NCBI RefSeq assembly: GCF_000328665.1
Contig: NC_019977.1
Location: forward strand, 310,001 to 374,000
Origin: Methanomethylovorans hollandica DSM 15978
Lineage (GTDB): Archaea; Halobacteriota; Methanosarcinia; Methanosarcinales; Methanosarcinaceae
Reading direction: 5' to 3'
DNA: 64,000 nt
Shown: positions 28,414 through 37,894 of the stretch, in pieces
How the letters are laid out: each line of letters opens with the position of its first letter
Numbering within the stretch: position 1 is the first letter of the stretch
Notes under the pieces: generated by a model
Seen by the model: the letters and a program-made list of their open reading frames with translations, nothing else
The model's database searches: none
Told to the model about the DNA's origin: nothing
Translations under genes and position numbers: made by a program

Positions 28414-30786
28414 TCAGGTTGTGAGCCTCTTATACAGCATTGGAAGGATCTCTGGAAGTGAACTGGCATCATCTATTATTGTGTATCCGGCATCAGAGAA
28501 AATATTATCTAGATATTTGCCGGGACTCTGATCCACAGTTATGCAGAACAAATGTATTCCCTTGGAGTTTGCTTCCTTTATTGCTACTCTGGCATCCTCT
28601 TCAGCAATTCTTTCTTTGTATGCACTTTCTCCCAAGGAACTATCGAAGGGTTCACCATCGGATAACAGTATTATTATCTTTGTTTTCGCATCTATCTTAT
28701 TAAGTTTTCGTACCGAATGGCGGATAGCAGACCCGAGCCTTGTGTTGGATACCGGCTCCATCAGACTTATCCTGCGTGCAACGTTGTCCGATAGTTTCTC
28801 ATTGAACTCCTTTATGATAAAGTATTCAACATCATCCCTTGTCTGACCGGAAAATGCATAGATGGCATACTTGTCTCCTATACTTTCAAGAGCCTGTATC
28901 ATGATGATAAGAGAGTCTTTTTCAACATCAACTATACTCTTTTCCTCATAGCCCACAATTTTATGGGTGGAATAACTGACATCTATAAGAAAAAGAGTTG
29001 CCACATCCCTTTCATGCTTATCCCATCTGAGATACAGCCTGCCATCAGGATTTACCCCGCATTTTTTCTGTATCAGGGAATCGATGAAGGCATCGATATC
29101 GATCTCACTTCCATCGATCTGTTCCTTAACCCTGCGGAATGCTTCCGGCTTCATCTCCTTGAATACATGCTTTATCAGGGAGATCTCATGTCTGTAATGT
29201 TCTGATGAATTTTTATAATAATCACTGGACATGCCAAAAGGCTCGATCTCGCTGACCGTACACCAGTCCTTTTTGTAGTCATTGATCACTGCATCCCATT
29301 CATCATACCTGTAACTACCCAGTATCTTCCAGTTCCTGGAAGTGGCATAGGTTGGCTTAAGTTTTAACTTTCTTTCCTTTAACATTTCCTTATCTGCTTC
29401 CGGCCCCACTTCACTTTCGGGAATGAAACTCCTTATAACATTCTCATGCGAATTGGGCGAAAAGGGGTCCTGCCTGCTATACGTTTCGATATCTACTCCG
29501 CGATAATCTATGTTCTTCAGTACCTCGTACTCCTTCTGGCTTAACGGCCCCATCTTGTCATCAAGCATGGTATATATTTTGAAGGTCGTATCAAGGGAGT
29601 CAAGGATAGACGATCCTTCGTAGAAGATCCTGTCCTTCAGCAGAATCCCTGCCTGATCAAGAAGATCTTTTGTAGCTTTGTTTATCTTGTAAACAGGTTC
29701 ATGTCCTATGGAGATCCACAGAAGTGATTCCATGAATGTTTCAAGGTCGCCTTTTGGGGCAGACCTTGTCAGAAGCATCTGGTATCTTATTCTCTCAAGG
29801 TCTAAGCGAACACCCTTGTAACATTGCATTATCCTGTACTCGACCCTGGTGTCTTCCAGAATGCCGAGTATTGTTCCTGCCAGTACTTTGTTGGGAAACA
29901 GAGCTATGATCTCAGCGATATCAATGATACCTTCAGGCTGCAGCCCTGAAAAATGAGTTCTTTTAATAATGGTAGTGTACCTGCTTCTGATATCCCCCAT
30001 CAGCCTTGCTGCCACATCATGTTCTATCTTATGGGAACTGAACTGTAAATGGCCGACTTCATGCATTATGCTCAGCTTGTATATCCTGAAGTTATCTTCA
30101 ATATCACCATATTTTTTGATCATGGGTGAAAGGTAGATGGTCTTGCCTGCAATCACAGGATTTATGTCATTGGTTTCTTGCTCTATCTGTAACATCCTTC
30201 GGGGTAGAATGTTAAAATTAACACCTGACAATCCAAGGGCATAATATCTTAGGATGCTTATGGTCTCATTGAGTGCCGCTGACCCCTTAAGCTCTTCAAT
30301 TAACTCCTTTGATCTATCAGAATTCAGGGAAAAATAAGTTTTTCCAATGAATGGATCCTCTTCAAAGAGAACTATACCTTTCAGGGCCCACTCTTCCAGT
30401 TCACTGACCTGAAGGTCCTTTAAGAGCTCAGCTGAATGTAAAAAATAATCAATTGCCAGGTCCTTGCCCTGATCAAATATTTTTATGCCGATACCTACCC
30501 ATTTCCTGATGCTATCAGGTCCTGTGTTCTGCATTGCCTCAGGAAGCTTCTCAAAAAAAGCTCCTGCAAGATCGAGGTCCTTATCAAGCAGCATACGGGC
30601 AGTTCTGAGCAGTTCGTCATGATATGTTGAACTGCTTTTTTGCAGAGCACTTATAAAACTCCTGTAATAAGCGAGCTCCAAAATACAGCTTTCTTTTGAG
30701 CTGTCTTCTTTGGGGAACAGGGCTTCTATTACTTCTTCAAGCTCTTCTTCACCGGGATCTGTTTGTTTGGCGATATCTTCTGACAA
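28414..30786 (-). CDS. NorD/CbbO-like von Willebrand factor A domain protein
   Basis: This 790-residue protein has a C-terminal VWA domain (from about residue 590) with the metal-ion site DVSYS and a later T-R-L-G-S and LLSDGEPFD. The long N-terminal part is helical and includes a HEVGH sequence at about 242-246, which resembles a zinc-protease motif. NorD and CbbO proteins work with an AAA+ ATPase (NorQ/CbbQ) to mature metalloenzymes, but no such ATPase gene is next to it here. The likely start is TTG 30786 with GGAGTGA upstream; no better in-frame ATG is near. It converges with the surface-protein gene. Confidence 0.78.
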   Translation of the reverse strand: MSEDIAKQTDPGEEELEEVIEALFPKEDSSKESCILELAYYRSFISALQKSSSTYHDELLRTARMLLDKDLDLAGAFFEKLPEAMQNTGPDSIRKWVGIGIKIFDQGKDLAIDYFLHSAELLKDLQVSELEEWALKGIVLFEEDPFIGKTYFSLNSDRSKELIEELKGSAALNETISILRYYALGLSGVNFNILPRRMLQIEQETNDINPVIAGKTIYLSPMIKKYGDIEDNFRIYKLSIMHEVGHLQFSSHKIEHDVAARLMGDIRSRYTTIIKRTHFSGLQPEGIIDIAEIIALFPNKVLAGTILGILEDTRVEYRIMQCYKGVRLDLERIRYQMLLTRSAPKGDLETFMESLLWISIGHEPVYKINKATKDLLDQAGILLKDRIFYEGSSILDSLDTTFKIYTMLDDKMGPLSQKEYEVLKNIDYRGVDIETYSRQDPFSPNSHENVIRSFIPESEVGPEADKEMLKERKLKLKPTYATSRNWKILGSYRYDEWDAVINDYKKDWCTVSEIEPFGMSSDYYKNSSEHYRHEISLIKHVFKEMKPEAFRRVKEQIDGSEIDIDAFIDSLIQKKCGVNPDGRLYLRWDKHERDVATLFLIDVSYSTHKIVGYEEKSIVDVEKDSLIIMIQALESIGDKYAIYAFSGQTRDDVEYFIIKEFNEKLSDNVARRISLMEPVSNTRLGSAIRHSVRKLNKIDAKTKIIILLSDGEPFDSSLGESAYKERIAEEDARVAIKEANSKGIHLFCITVDQSPGKYLDNIFSDAGYTIIDDASSLPEILPMLYKRLTT

Positions 30787-31079
30787 GATGTCTCTTCACT
30801 CCAGGATATCATTGCTTCTATCATCGATACTCTTCTGCAGGTCAAGATTCTTCTCGATAACCTTTCCTTTATGTGAGATATCCTTGGATCAACTCCAAGG
30901 CATCCTGTTTGATAAGATCTTTAAAAAACTTGTTGTTACTTCTTTATATTAACTGTGCCGGAATAACTACAGGTCTATGTTGCTGGTATCTTATTTGTCT
31001 AATAAAGTAAAAATCAATGCATTTCTGCATACTCTAATTAAAAATGAATACTATCTTGGTTGATAAGATTAATAAGTTT

Positions 31080-31877
31080 CTATAGTTCTTTAAGGAGGCG
31101 CAGACCAACACGGCTGCTATTGCGGCGGGCATCTGGAGGGTAGTAATAACGACTTGCACATCTGCAGCCCACAGCAGATGTTTGCCAGCTTCCACCACGC
31201 AAAACCCGCATCATTTTGGAAGAACTCTCAATATCCTCCCGAGGACTACCATCTACAGGCGCACCTTCGTAACTATCCTTGTAAACGTCCAGTACCCATT
31301 CCCAGAGATTTCCGTGCATGTCATATAATCCCCATAGGTTAGGTTTCTTTTGTCCCACAGGATGGGTTCCGACATCTAAGTTCTCACAATAACAATATTC
31401 CTCTAATTTTGACTCACTGTCGCCAAATGCATATCTGGTAGAAGTACCAGCTCTACAGGCATACTCCCATTCAGCCTCAGAGGGTAGACGGTATTTATCA
31501 GTACCCTCTTTTTCATTGATCTTTTTTACAAATTCCTGTGCATTATTCCACGAAACCCTGTCAACTGGCCTGTCATCCCCTCTAAATTTAGAAGGATTAC
31601 TATCCATTATCTCAACCCACTGTTTTTGTGTTACCAAATACTTACCTAGATAGAAAGATTTTTTTATTTTTACCGTATGAACAGGTTGCTCATTGTTGTA
31701 CCAGTTATTTTCATGCGATAATGAACCCATTTCAAATTCACCCGCAGGAATTTGTATAAATTTCATATCAATAGAATTGGTATAAATTATAGGAAATCCA
31801 TCTCTCATTTCTTCCTTTGTCAGCCATTTAGTTACTTCTTCTTCTTTTCTGGTATCTCTTTTCTCCATTGCCTTCAT
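31080..31877 (-). CDS. SUMF1/formylglycine-generating enzyme-like protein
   Basis: This 265-residue protein is a member of the SUMF1/FGE-sulfatase superfamily: FIQIPAGEFEMGS, PVHTVKIKKSFYLGKYLVTQKQWVE, DRPVDRVSWNNAQEF, YRLPSEAEWEYACRAG, WGLYDMHGNLWEWV, VLRGGSW and the closing SRVGLRLLK. In true FGE two Cys five residues apart bind copper and do the oxidation. Here the equivalent region is GCRCASR: the second Cys is present but the first seems to be Ala, with an extra Cys two before instead. It may thus be a non-catalytic or different family member. An in-frame ATG at 31868 is also possible. Confidence 0.85.
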   Translation of the reverse strand: MKAMEKRDTRKEEEVTKWLTKEEMRDGFPIIYTNSIDMKFIQIPAGEFEMGSLSHENNWYNNEQPVHTVKIKKSFYLGKYLVTQKQWVEIMDSNPSKFRGDDRPVDRVSWNNAQEFVKKINEKEGTDKYRLPSEAEWEYACRAGTSTRYAFGDSESKLEEYCYCENLDVGTHPVGQKKPNLWGLYDMHGNLWEWVLDVYKDSYEGAPVDGSPREDIESSSKMMRVLRGGSWQTSAVGCRCASRYYYPPDARRNSSRVGLRLLKEL

Positions 31878-31974
31878 CCCAATCTAATTATAATAGAAGT
31901 AATATAAACAGTCTAAATTTGTTACTCCTCATTGGTAGTTGCAGTAAGCAACATATGCTACTGTGAAAAGCAGT

Positions 31975-32289
31975 TCATAGAAAATCGATACTGATGCTTC
32001 CCATCTTTTTGGTGAGGGTACCAGACATGAAACCTGCCTCTATGAAACAAACGTGCATAACTGCACATGGAACAAGACATGTGGAAGTACATCTCGCTTC
32101 CCTGGCCTTTTGCATAACAATGTTCTCTTTTATATCAAATAACTCCATCATTGGAACTTCCAGATGGGATATTTCTTTAATCTTCTCACAAGGTGTATCG
32201 ATATCTACAATTATGTTTTGTCCATTCATTTTTCCCCTTATTATATGAGTGAACCCACATATCTTGGAATTAACCTTCACTTCAGTCAT
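31975..32289 (-). CDS. Small Cys-rich conserved protein beside a UroD-family methyltransferase
   Basis: This 104-residue protein has no function I can name. It has seven Cys, including KICGFTH near the N-terminus, TPCEKI, and a cluster CTSTCLVPCAVMHVC in the second half, suggesting metal or cluster binding. GGAGGAG lies before the ATG. It follows the UroD-family methyltransferase gene by 25 bases on the same strand, so the two are probably co-expressed; a role in corrinoid or methyl transfer is inference from that only. Confidence 0.72.
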   Translation of the reverse strand: MTEVKVNSKICGFTHIIRGKMNGQNIIVDIDTPCEKIKEISHLEVPMMELFDIKENIVMQKAREARCTSTCLVPCAVMHVCFIEAGFMSGTLTKKMGSISIDFL

Positions 32290-32314
32290 GAAACTCCTCC
32301 TGGTTTTATTGTCA

Positions 32315-33433
32315 TTAAGGTTTTTTAAAACAAGATTTCATCGATTCCCATAGGATTTCCATCTCTTCCGGAGGCGTATTCAGTGGTATCTCACATCCGG
32401 TGGATAATATGAATCCCTTCTCAGGAGCTGCAGCCATACAACTCTTTACTTCGGCGGCAACATTGCTGACACATCCGGAATGGAATGAATAGGGATTGAT
32501 ATTTCCCATAAGGCATATTGAATCGTTCAAGTCTTTGAAATCCCTGAAACAATATCTTGCATTACAACCAATGTGCTTCTGATTGTGGAGTTTAAGGCAA
32601 TCGATCCCATATTTCTTACCGAGTGATTCCACATTTCCAAAGGAGAAATTCAAAGCATCAGGTTCAAGAGCCATTTCCAGTTCATGGAATGCATGGTTTG
32701 CACAGTTATGAGATATTACATAACCGCCCCTATCCTGTATGTGTGAGTATAATTTCTTAGAGTAATCAAAACCAAATTCCTTTGCCATTTCCAAACTGAA
32801 AAGGTCCGAAGTGCTGCCGCCGTTCTCAATGAATGCACCGTCTGCTCCTGCATCAAGCAATACATCTGCAAAGGTGATACAACTATCAGTGAGAACATCA
32901 AGCAGTGCATGAAAATTATCTCTATCCGTCATCATTTCGATGAACACCCTGCTTACATCCATTAACTGGGAAGCAAGCATGAAAGGAGTCAGGATTGCAC
33001 AGCTGATAAAAACCTCATCTCCAAGCTGTTTTTTGAGTAACACTATGGATTCTTTAATGGTTTTTACTCTTTCTGAGCGTTCTATGTGAATCGGATCTAT
33101 ATTCTCATATTCTTTTACAGATTTTAACGGAAATTTTGCAATTGAAGGATAACCATCTTTCTTGATGTTTATTTTAGCCCCTAAGGCCTCTGCTTCCACA
33201 AGCAAACATCCCCATGGGGACATTACATTATCATGGTGATACATTTCCCTTGCTAATATTTGTGCTCTGGTGATCCCTTTAGCGGAGTAGTAAACATCCC
33301 CCATGGTTGCATTCATGCGGTTAAGTACCGCATTACCGGCCCCAAACCACAAATAGCCCAATGGTACCCTGTCCACTTCTTTTAATTCAAGAGCGTTGAT
33401 AAAACGTTCCTTTGAAGTCATCTCATCAAGCAT
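32315..33433 (-). CDS. UroD-family (MtaA/MtbA-like) methyltransferase
   Basis: This 372-residue TIM-barrel protein belongs to the uroporphyrinogen decarboxylase superfamily. It begins with SKERFINALELKEVDRVPLG and has the H-x-C zinc ligands (SHNCANH) and a late Cys (STGCEIPLNTPPEEM), the pattern of methylcobamide:CoM methyltransferases. Heme UroD does not have this Zn site. Which corrinoid or acceptor it uses is unknown. ATG 33433 is chosen because GAGGAG lies 8 bases upstream. It is close to a sensor kinase and RamA on the same strand. Confidence 0.85.
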   Translation of the reverse strand: MLDEMTSKERFINALELKEVDRVPLGYLWFGAGNAVLNRMNATMGDVYYSAKGITRAQILAREMYHHDNVMSPWGCLLVEAEALGAKINIKKDGYPSIAKFPLKSVKEYENIDPIHIERSERVKTIKESIVLLKKQLGDEVFISCAILTPFMLASQLMDVSRVFIEMMTDRDNFHALLDVLTDSCITFADVLLDAGADGAFIENGGSTSDLFSLEMAKEFGFDYSKKLYSHIQDRGGYVISHNCANHAFHELEMALEPDALNFSFGNVESLGKKYGIDCLKLHNQKHIGCNARYCFRDFKDLNDSICLMGNINPYSFHSGCVSNVAAEVKSCMAAAPEKGFILSTGCEIPLNTPPEEMEILWESMKSCFKKP

Positions 33434-33574
33434 AAAAATTCTCCTCATGACTTTTGAAAAGTATCTGTTACTGTGATGGACGCAAGGCCTATAGTGTCTT
33501 TGCATACAAAAAGTTCGGTGCTTTTTGTTTTAAGGTAATCTTCCAATTAATTAAAATACTCTTTTTTGAACCTT

Positions 33575-36085
33575 TCAAAACTTCCACTTTGGAAGTTTTA
33601 AGTGGACTGTAGTTCCTTTGTTAATTTCACTTTCTATCCAGATCTCCCCTTCATGTGCAAGTATAATATTCTTAGAAATATACAGGCCGGATTCAAGTCC
33701 CTGGTACTTACCACTCATCGAGTTATCCAGCTGATAGAACTTATGAAAAAGATGGGGAATGATATCTTTTTGTATGCCAGGTCCATTATCGGTTATCCTT
33801 ACGTGGAGGTCGTCGTTTTCTTCCCGGACATTTATGTTTATGTTCCCGCCATTTGGAGTGAATCTAATGGCATTGTCTATAAGATTGACCAATGTTTCAG
33901 CCATTTTGTCTCTGTCTGCTCTAATGGGAGGCAATCCATGAGGTACATCAACTTCCAGGGTGATCTCTTTCTCCTCTATCAGCAGTATCAGGTCTATCAA
34001 CGCTTCCGAAATAAGATTTGCTACATAAGCACTCGAAAAAGAATACTTCATCTTCCCGGATTGCTCCATGCTCATATACAGAAGTGAATCTATCAGACGT
34101 TTCAATCTTTCAGATTTTACTAATATAGAGTTGATAGCTTTTGTCTGCTGGTTATCGATGGCCTTGATCATCTCCTCATCCAAAATACTACATTCAGAGC
34201 TTCCTGTTCCAAGGGACATATTTAGTCTTTCAGCAAGGAATTCGGTTTTAATTCTGTTGATAGACCGTAGTTTCTGGTTTGCTGATGTTAGGTTTTCGGA
34301 GTATTTCTGCAGCGCGTTTTCCATGTGTTTTCTCTGCATGAGCGTCCACATACCCTGCATCAATAAAGTAAGCTGGCGCAGATCAGACTCATTATAATCC
34401 TCTTCTTTATTACCTACACCTGTAACAGCTATTATATGATCTCCATCGAATAATGGAACATTCATGTGTCTTAAAAGTTTCACGTGATTTTCTGGATAGC
34501 CTTTCTTTAATGGACTGGGTGCTGGATAGTCATTTGTGATTATAGGTTTACGCTGTCTTACAGCTTCGCCCCAGAGGCCGGTAGTTTTTATTGGATAGAT
34601 GAAACGTTTATCTTTGATCCCGCATTCTTTCATGGCACTTTCGGACCAAGAGTGCATTATGAGCTCTGTTTCATCAGTATTCATAAACGCAAGGTACCCA
34701 AGCCTGCTTTCAGTCAGTCTTACAGTTTCTTCTCTTACAAAGTCAGTTATTTCGTCCAAAGATGAACCTGTCATTTCATTGAGCTTCACAAGAGCTGCAA
34801 GCCTTTCTTCTTCAAGGAGGCGCATTCTTTCTGCTTTTTTGCGTTCGCTTATATCACGGGAAACAGAAAGAACCATTTTTCTTCCTTCATATACTATGAA
34901 CCGTGCATTGACTTCTAAGGGTATAATTGTTCCATCTTTGCATATAGCTTCGGTTTCGTATATTGCACGGCCATCAGTTTCAATTATTTTCATAAGCTCA
35001 TACATACGCTGTATGTACTTAGAAGAAATTATATCTGCAAGATATGTATTTAGTATCTCTTCTTTGCTGTAACCCAGTGTATCAACTACAACCTGGTTCA
35101 CGTCGATCAGTTTTCCGTTGAGTTCGCGAATATATATCTGATCATTTATGTTATTGAAAATACCTTTGAACTTTTGCTCAGATTCAGACACAGCATTTAT
35201 TGCCATCTTATGACTTATTGCAATCGCAGCAAGATTGGAATTTGCCTGGAGGATCTCTATCTCTTCTTTGGTAGGTTGGCGTGCTTCATGGAAATATATG
35301 CCAATAGTTCCCAGTACCTCATTACTTGAACTTATAATAGGTTCACAACAGCTGGCCTTTAGACCTGTCTGAGAAGCAAGTTCTTTAAGGTCTTTCCAGT
35401 AAGGATGTTCCATTATATTCTCTACGATCACTCTTTTTCCGGTGTATGCGGCTGTTCCGCAGGAGCCTATACCTTCTCCTATTAACAAACCTTCTATTGC
35501 TTTTTTATAGAAATCCGGAAGAAGCGGAGAAATTGTATTTGCAATATGTTTTTTCTCCTTGTCCAACAGCATGACAAAGCTTATTGCTCCAGGCATCATG
35601 TTCTCTGTCGTTTTTACCAGAAGCGTAAGCAACTCTTCAAGGGATGAGCCAGAAGCCAGTGCTTCAAGAACCCTGTTGCGACTCTCGATACGCATCTCCG
35701 AGAACTTCCTCTGGGTTATATCCAGGATAATGCCTTCATAATATTGAGCCTTGCCATTTTCATCCCGTCTTATGATCGTTCTCTCTTCTACCCATCTTAT
35801 TTCACCCGATTTGGTGAGAATCCTGTACTCCTGTAAGAAATCATCATTTACTTCTTTAGAACACCTAGCCATCTCTGTACGCACGTTTTTAATATCCAAC
35901 GAATGAATAATATCACCAAATATCATCTTGCCGGATAGAAAATCCTCTGGTGAATAGCCAAAACGCATGATGTTCTTTGATACAAACTTTATAGGCCAAT
36001 CTTCTTCTGCACTCCAAATAAAGACAATAACCGGACTATCATCAATTATTTTTGCTATTTCAGAATTGACATCCAATGGTTTCAT
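33575..36085 (-). CDS. PAS/GAF multidomain sensor kinase (MsmS/RdmS-like)
   Basis: This 836-residue soluble protein has the order PAS (about 1-130), GAF (140-310), PAS (315-425), GAF (about 435-600), a helical linker and an HATPase_c domain (about 690-836; VNLIDNAIRFTPNGG, ITDNGPGI). The second GAF contains SWSESAMKECGI and a WGEAVRQRKPII stretch like the redox-sensing GAF of the methyltransferase-linked kinases MsmS and RdmS of Methanosarcina acetivorans. The usual H-box (HELRTP) is not recognisable in the linker after NRIKTEFLAERL; no His appears there. GAGGG precedes the ATG. It lies between the UroD-family methyltransferase and ramA, all on one strand. Confidence 0.85.
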   Translation of the reverse strand: MKPLDVNSEIAKIIDDSPVIVFIWSAEEDWPIKFVSKNIMRFGYSPEDFLSGKMIFGDIIHSLDIKNVRTEMARCSKEVNDDFLQEYRILTKSGEIRWVEERTIIRRDENGKAQYYEGIILDITQRKFSEMRIESRNRVLEALASGSSLEELLTLLVKTTENMMPGAISFVMLLDKEKKHIANTISPLLPDFYKKAIEGLLIGEGIGSCGTAAYTGKRVIVENIMEHPYWKDLKELASQTGLKASCCEPIISSSNEVLGTIGIYFHEARQPTKEEIEILQANSNLAAIAISHKMAINAVSESEQKFKGIFNNINDQIYIRELNGKLIDVNQVVVDTLGYSKEEILNTYLADIISSKYIQRMYELMKIIETDGRAIYETEAICKDGTIIPLEVNARFIVYEGRKMVLSVSRDISERKKAERMRLLEEERLAALVKLNEMTGSSLDEITDFVREETVRLTESRLGYLAFMNTDETELIMHSWSESAMKECGIKDKRFIYPIKTTGLWGEAVRQRKPIITNDYPAPSPLKKGYPENHVKLLRHMNVPLFDGDHIIAVTGVGNKEEDYNESDLRQLTLLMQGMWTLMQRKHMENALQKYSENLTSANQKLRSINRIKTEFLAERLNMSLGTGSSECSILDEEMIKAIDNQQTKAINSILVKSERLKRLIDSLLYMSMEQSGKMKYSFSSAYVANLISEALIDLILLIEEKEITLEVDVPHGLPPIRADRDKMAETLVNLIDNAIRFTPNGGNININVREENDDLHVRITDNGPGIQKDIIPHLFHKFYQLDNSMSGKYQGLESGLYISKNIILAHEGEIWIESEINKGTTVHLKLPKWKF

Positions 36086-36268
36086 TCGTTTCCCTCGGTA
36101 ATTTATAAATCAATGGCTATATAGACATCCTGCTCCCATTAGTAATATAGTTATGTTAATAGTTATATTAAAAATCCTCTTGTGCAAAACTGTTATAATC
36201 TATATTGAAATAATTGTTGCTTTTTACATGATCTTTCTGAAAACTTAAATAGAAAAAAAGAAACGTAG

Positions 36269-37894
36269 TTATAGAGATACAGGAAGCAATTCTCTGTAAC
36301 TTATAGCTTTAACTGGGCATATGCCAACACATCTCTTGCAGCTCATACCCAAACATAGATGGGCAGTGTAGTCCGCGTACATGTTCCCATTTTTATAAAC
36401 GGTCCTTATAGCTCTCTCCGGACATTCCTGTTCACATTTATGACATCCAATACACCCGATTGCCTTCTCTTCAATGACTGTATCCAGGGCTCTAAATATT
36501 TCCATTCCTTTATACCCTGTATCTACAATGTCTTTTTTCTCCCTTCTCTCTACAATATGCTCAAAGTCAACTTTAGGAATCCTTGGTAAATTATAAGATT
36601 CAAGGACACTGTTATACATTTCTTCTGGCATGCCTTCGGTCCAATATGCCAGTTCACAAGTATAGAATTGTATGAACGTTTCATTGGAAGCTAGCATAAT
36701 ATGATCTGCTTTTATCTTATCTGCAAGCATTGCTATTTCTTCCAATTTGAAATTCTCAAGGACAACATCTCTTGCAAGTGCCAGGGAGGTATTACCAAAC
36801 TGTACTATTTTATGTGAGAGCATGGGGATAAGGCCGATCTTCCTTGCCTTGTTGGCATCTACATAAGCCCCTGATGCACCTGACATATACATATTCTCCA
36901 GATCCTCATATTTGACGCCAGCTTCCACTAGCAGTGTAAGATGTGCTGCCCTTATTGCCCCAATAGCCTTCCCAGCCTCTTCAACATCTGTTTCACTGAG
37001 GATGACTCCTTCGCCCAAGAACAATTTACCATTAGGAAGTTTTGGTGGAGTCCTGATCAGACCCATATCCACAGCCAGAGATATTGCAGAGATAACTCCT
37101 GTTCCTGTTATTCCCCTAGGCTTCATCTTGCTCTCTTCATGGATCTCTCCTGTCACCGGGTCAATGAGATGCCCTTTGCTCTCGGCCATATTCTCATCAA
37201 GCACTGTGAGTCTCCACAGACCATTTTCTTCATTCACATCGGAAATAGCCCCAGGGCTTGCAAGCATGCCGCATTTTATACCCTGTCCTTCGATAGCTGG
37301 TCCAGCTGCAGCACTGCAAGTTATAATCCGGTCACCAACTTTCAAAGCCATTTCAGCATTCGTACCATAATCAGTAACTAAAGATGCTCCTGATTGTTTG
37401 AGGAAGTCGGTTTTGATCATCATGGCAAGAGCATCTGCACCAATTTCATGTTCTATTGATGGAAGAACAATTATATCGCAATCTTTCAAACCGAAAGAAT
37501 CTCCGAAAATGGCATTTCCATCATAAACCTTCAGATCTCTTTTAACAGTTTCTATTCCAAGCCTTTTTTGCATATTTTTGCCAGCGTACGCGAGGTCCCT
37601 TATTTCTATATTCTGGAATAGTGACAGTTGAATGGGATTTCCACATACTGCCATCCTTTTGATCAACTGGGGGGGAACATTGAACATATCGATCATGTCT
37701 TTAAGGGTGCGGACCATAATGTGATTTGCGACCTCCTGGCCTGCACGAACAGCAAATTCGAGATGATCGATAACATTGCCCCCTGGCAATGGATGTCTCA
37801 TTGTCATTACTGTTTTTATAACTTCTTTAGTTTGAAGATCCAGCAGTTGCAATCTAAAACCACTTGTTCCCAAATCTATTGCAATACCATACAC
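36269..37894 (-). CDS. ramA: Corrinoid protein reductive activase RamA
   Basis: RamA reduces inactive Co(II) corrinoid proteins of methylamine pathways to Co(I) with ATP. The 541-residue protein has an ASKHA-type ATPase fold (GIAIDLGTSGFRLQLLDL; TDYGTNAEMAL; GITGTGVISAI; MYMSGASGAYVD) and, at the C-terminus, two [4Fe-4S] motifs (CIGCHKCEQECPE and CLGMSCKRCVGICP). The start is GTG 37894, with GGAGG 7 bases upstream; the nearby ATG is out of frame. It serves the corrinoid protein at 43.4 kb and others elsewhere. Its upstream region is long and structured. Confidence 0.95.
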   Translation of the reverse strand: MYGIAIDLGTSGFRLQLLDLQTKEVIKTVMTMRHPLPGGNVIDHLEFAVRAGQEVANHIMVRTLKDMIDMFNVPPQLIKRMAVCGNPIQLSLFQNIEIRDLAYAGKNMQKRLGIETVKRDLKVYDGNAIFGDSFGLKDCDIIVLPSIEHEIGADALAMMIKTDFLKQSGASLVTDYGTNAEMALKVGDRIITCSAAAGPAIEGQGIKCGMLASPGAISDVNEENGLWRLTVLDENMAESKGHLIDPVTGEIHEESKMKPRGITGTGVISAISLAVDMGLIRTPPKLPNGKLFLGEGVILSETDVEEAGKAIGAIRAAHLTLLVEAGVKYEDLENMYMSGASGAYVDANKARKIGLIPMLSHKIVQFGNTSLALARDVVLENFKLEEIAMLADKIKADHIMLASNETFIQFYTCELAYWTEGMPEEMYNSVLESYNLPRIPKVDFEHIVERREKKDIVDTGYKGMEIFRALDTVIEEKAIGCIGCHKCEQECPERAIRTVYKNGNMYADYTAHLCLGMSCKRCVGICPVKAISYRELLPVSL

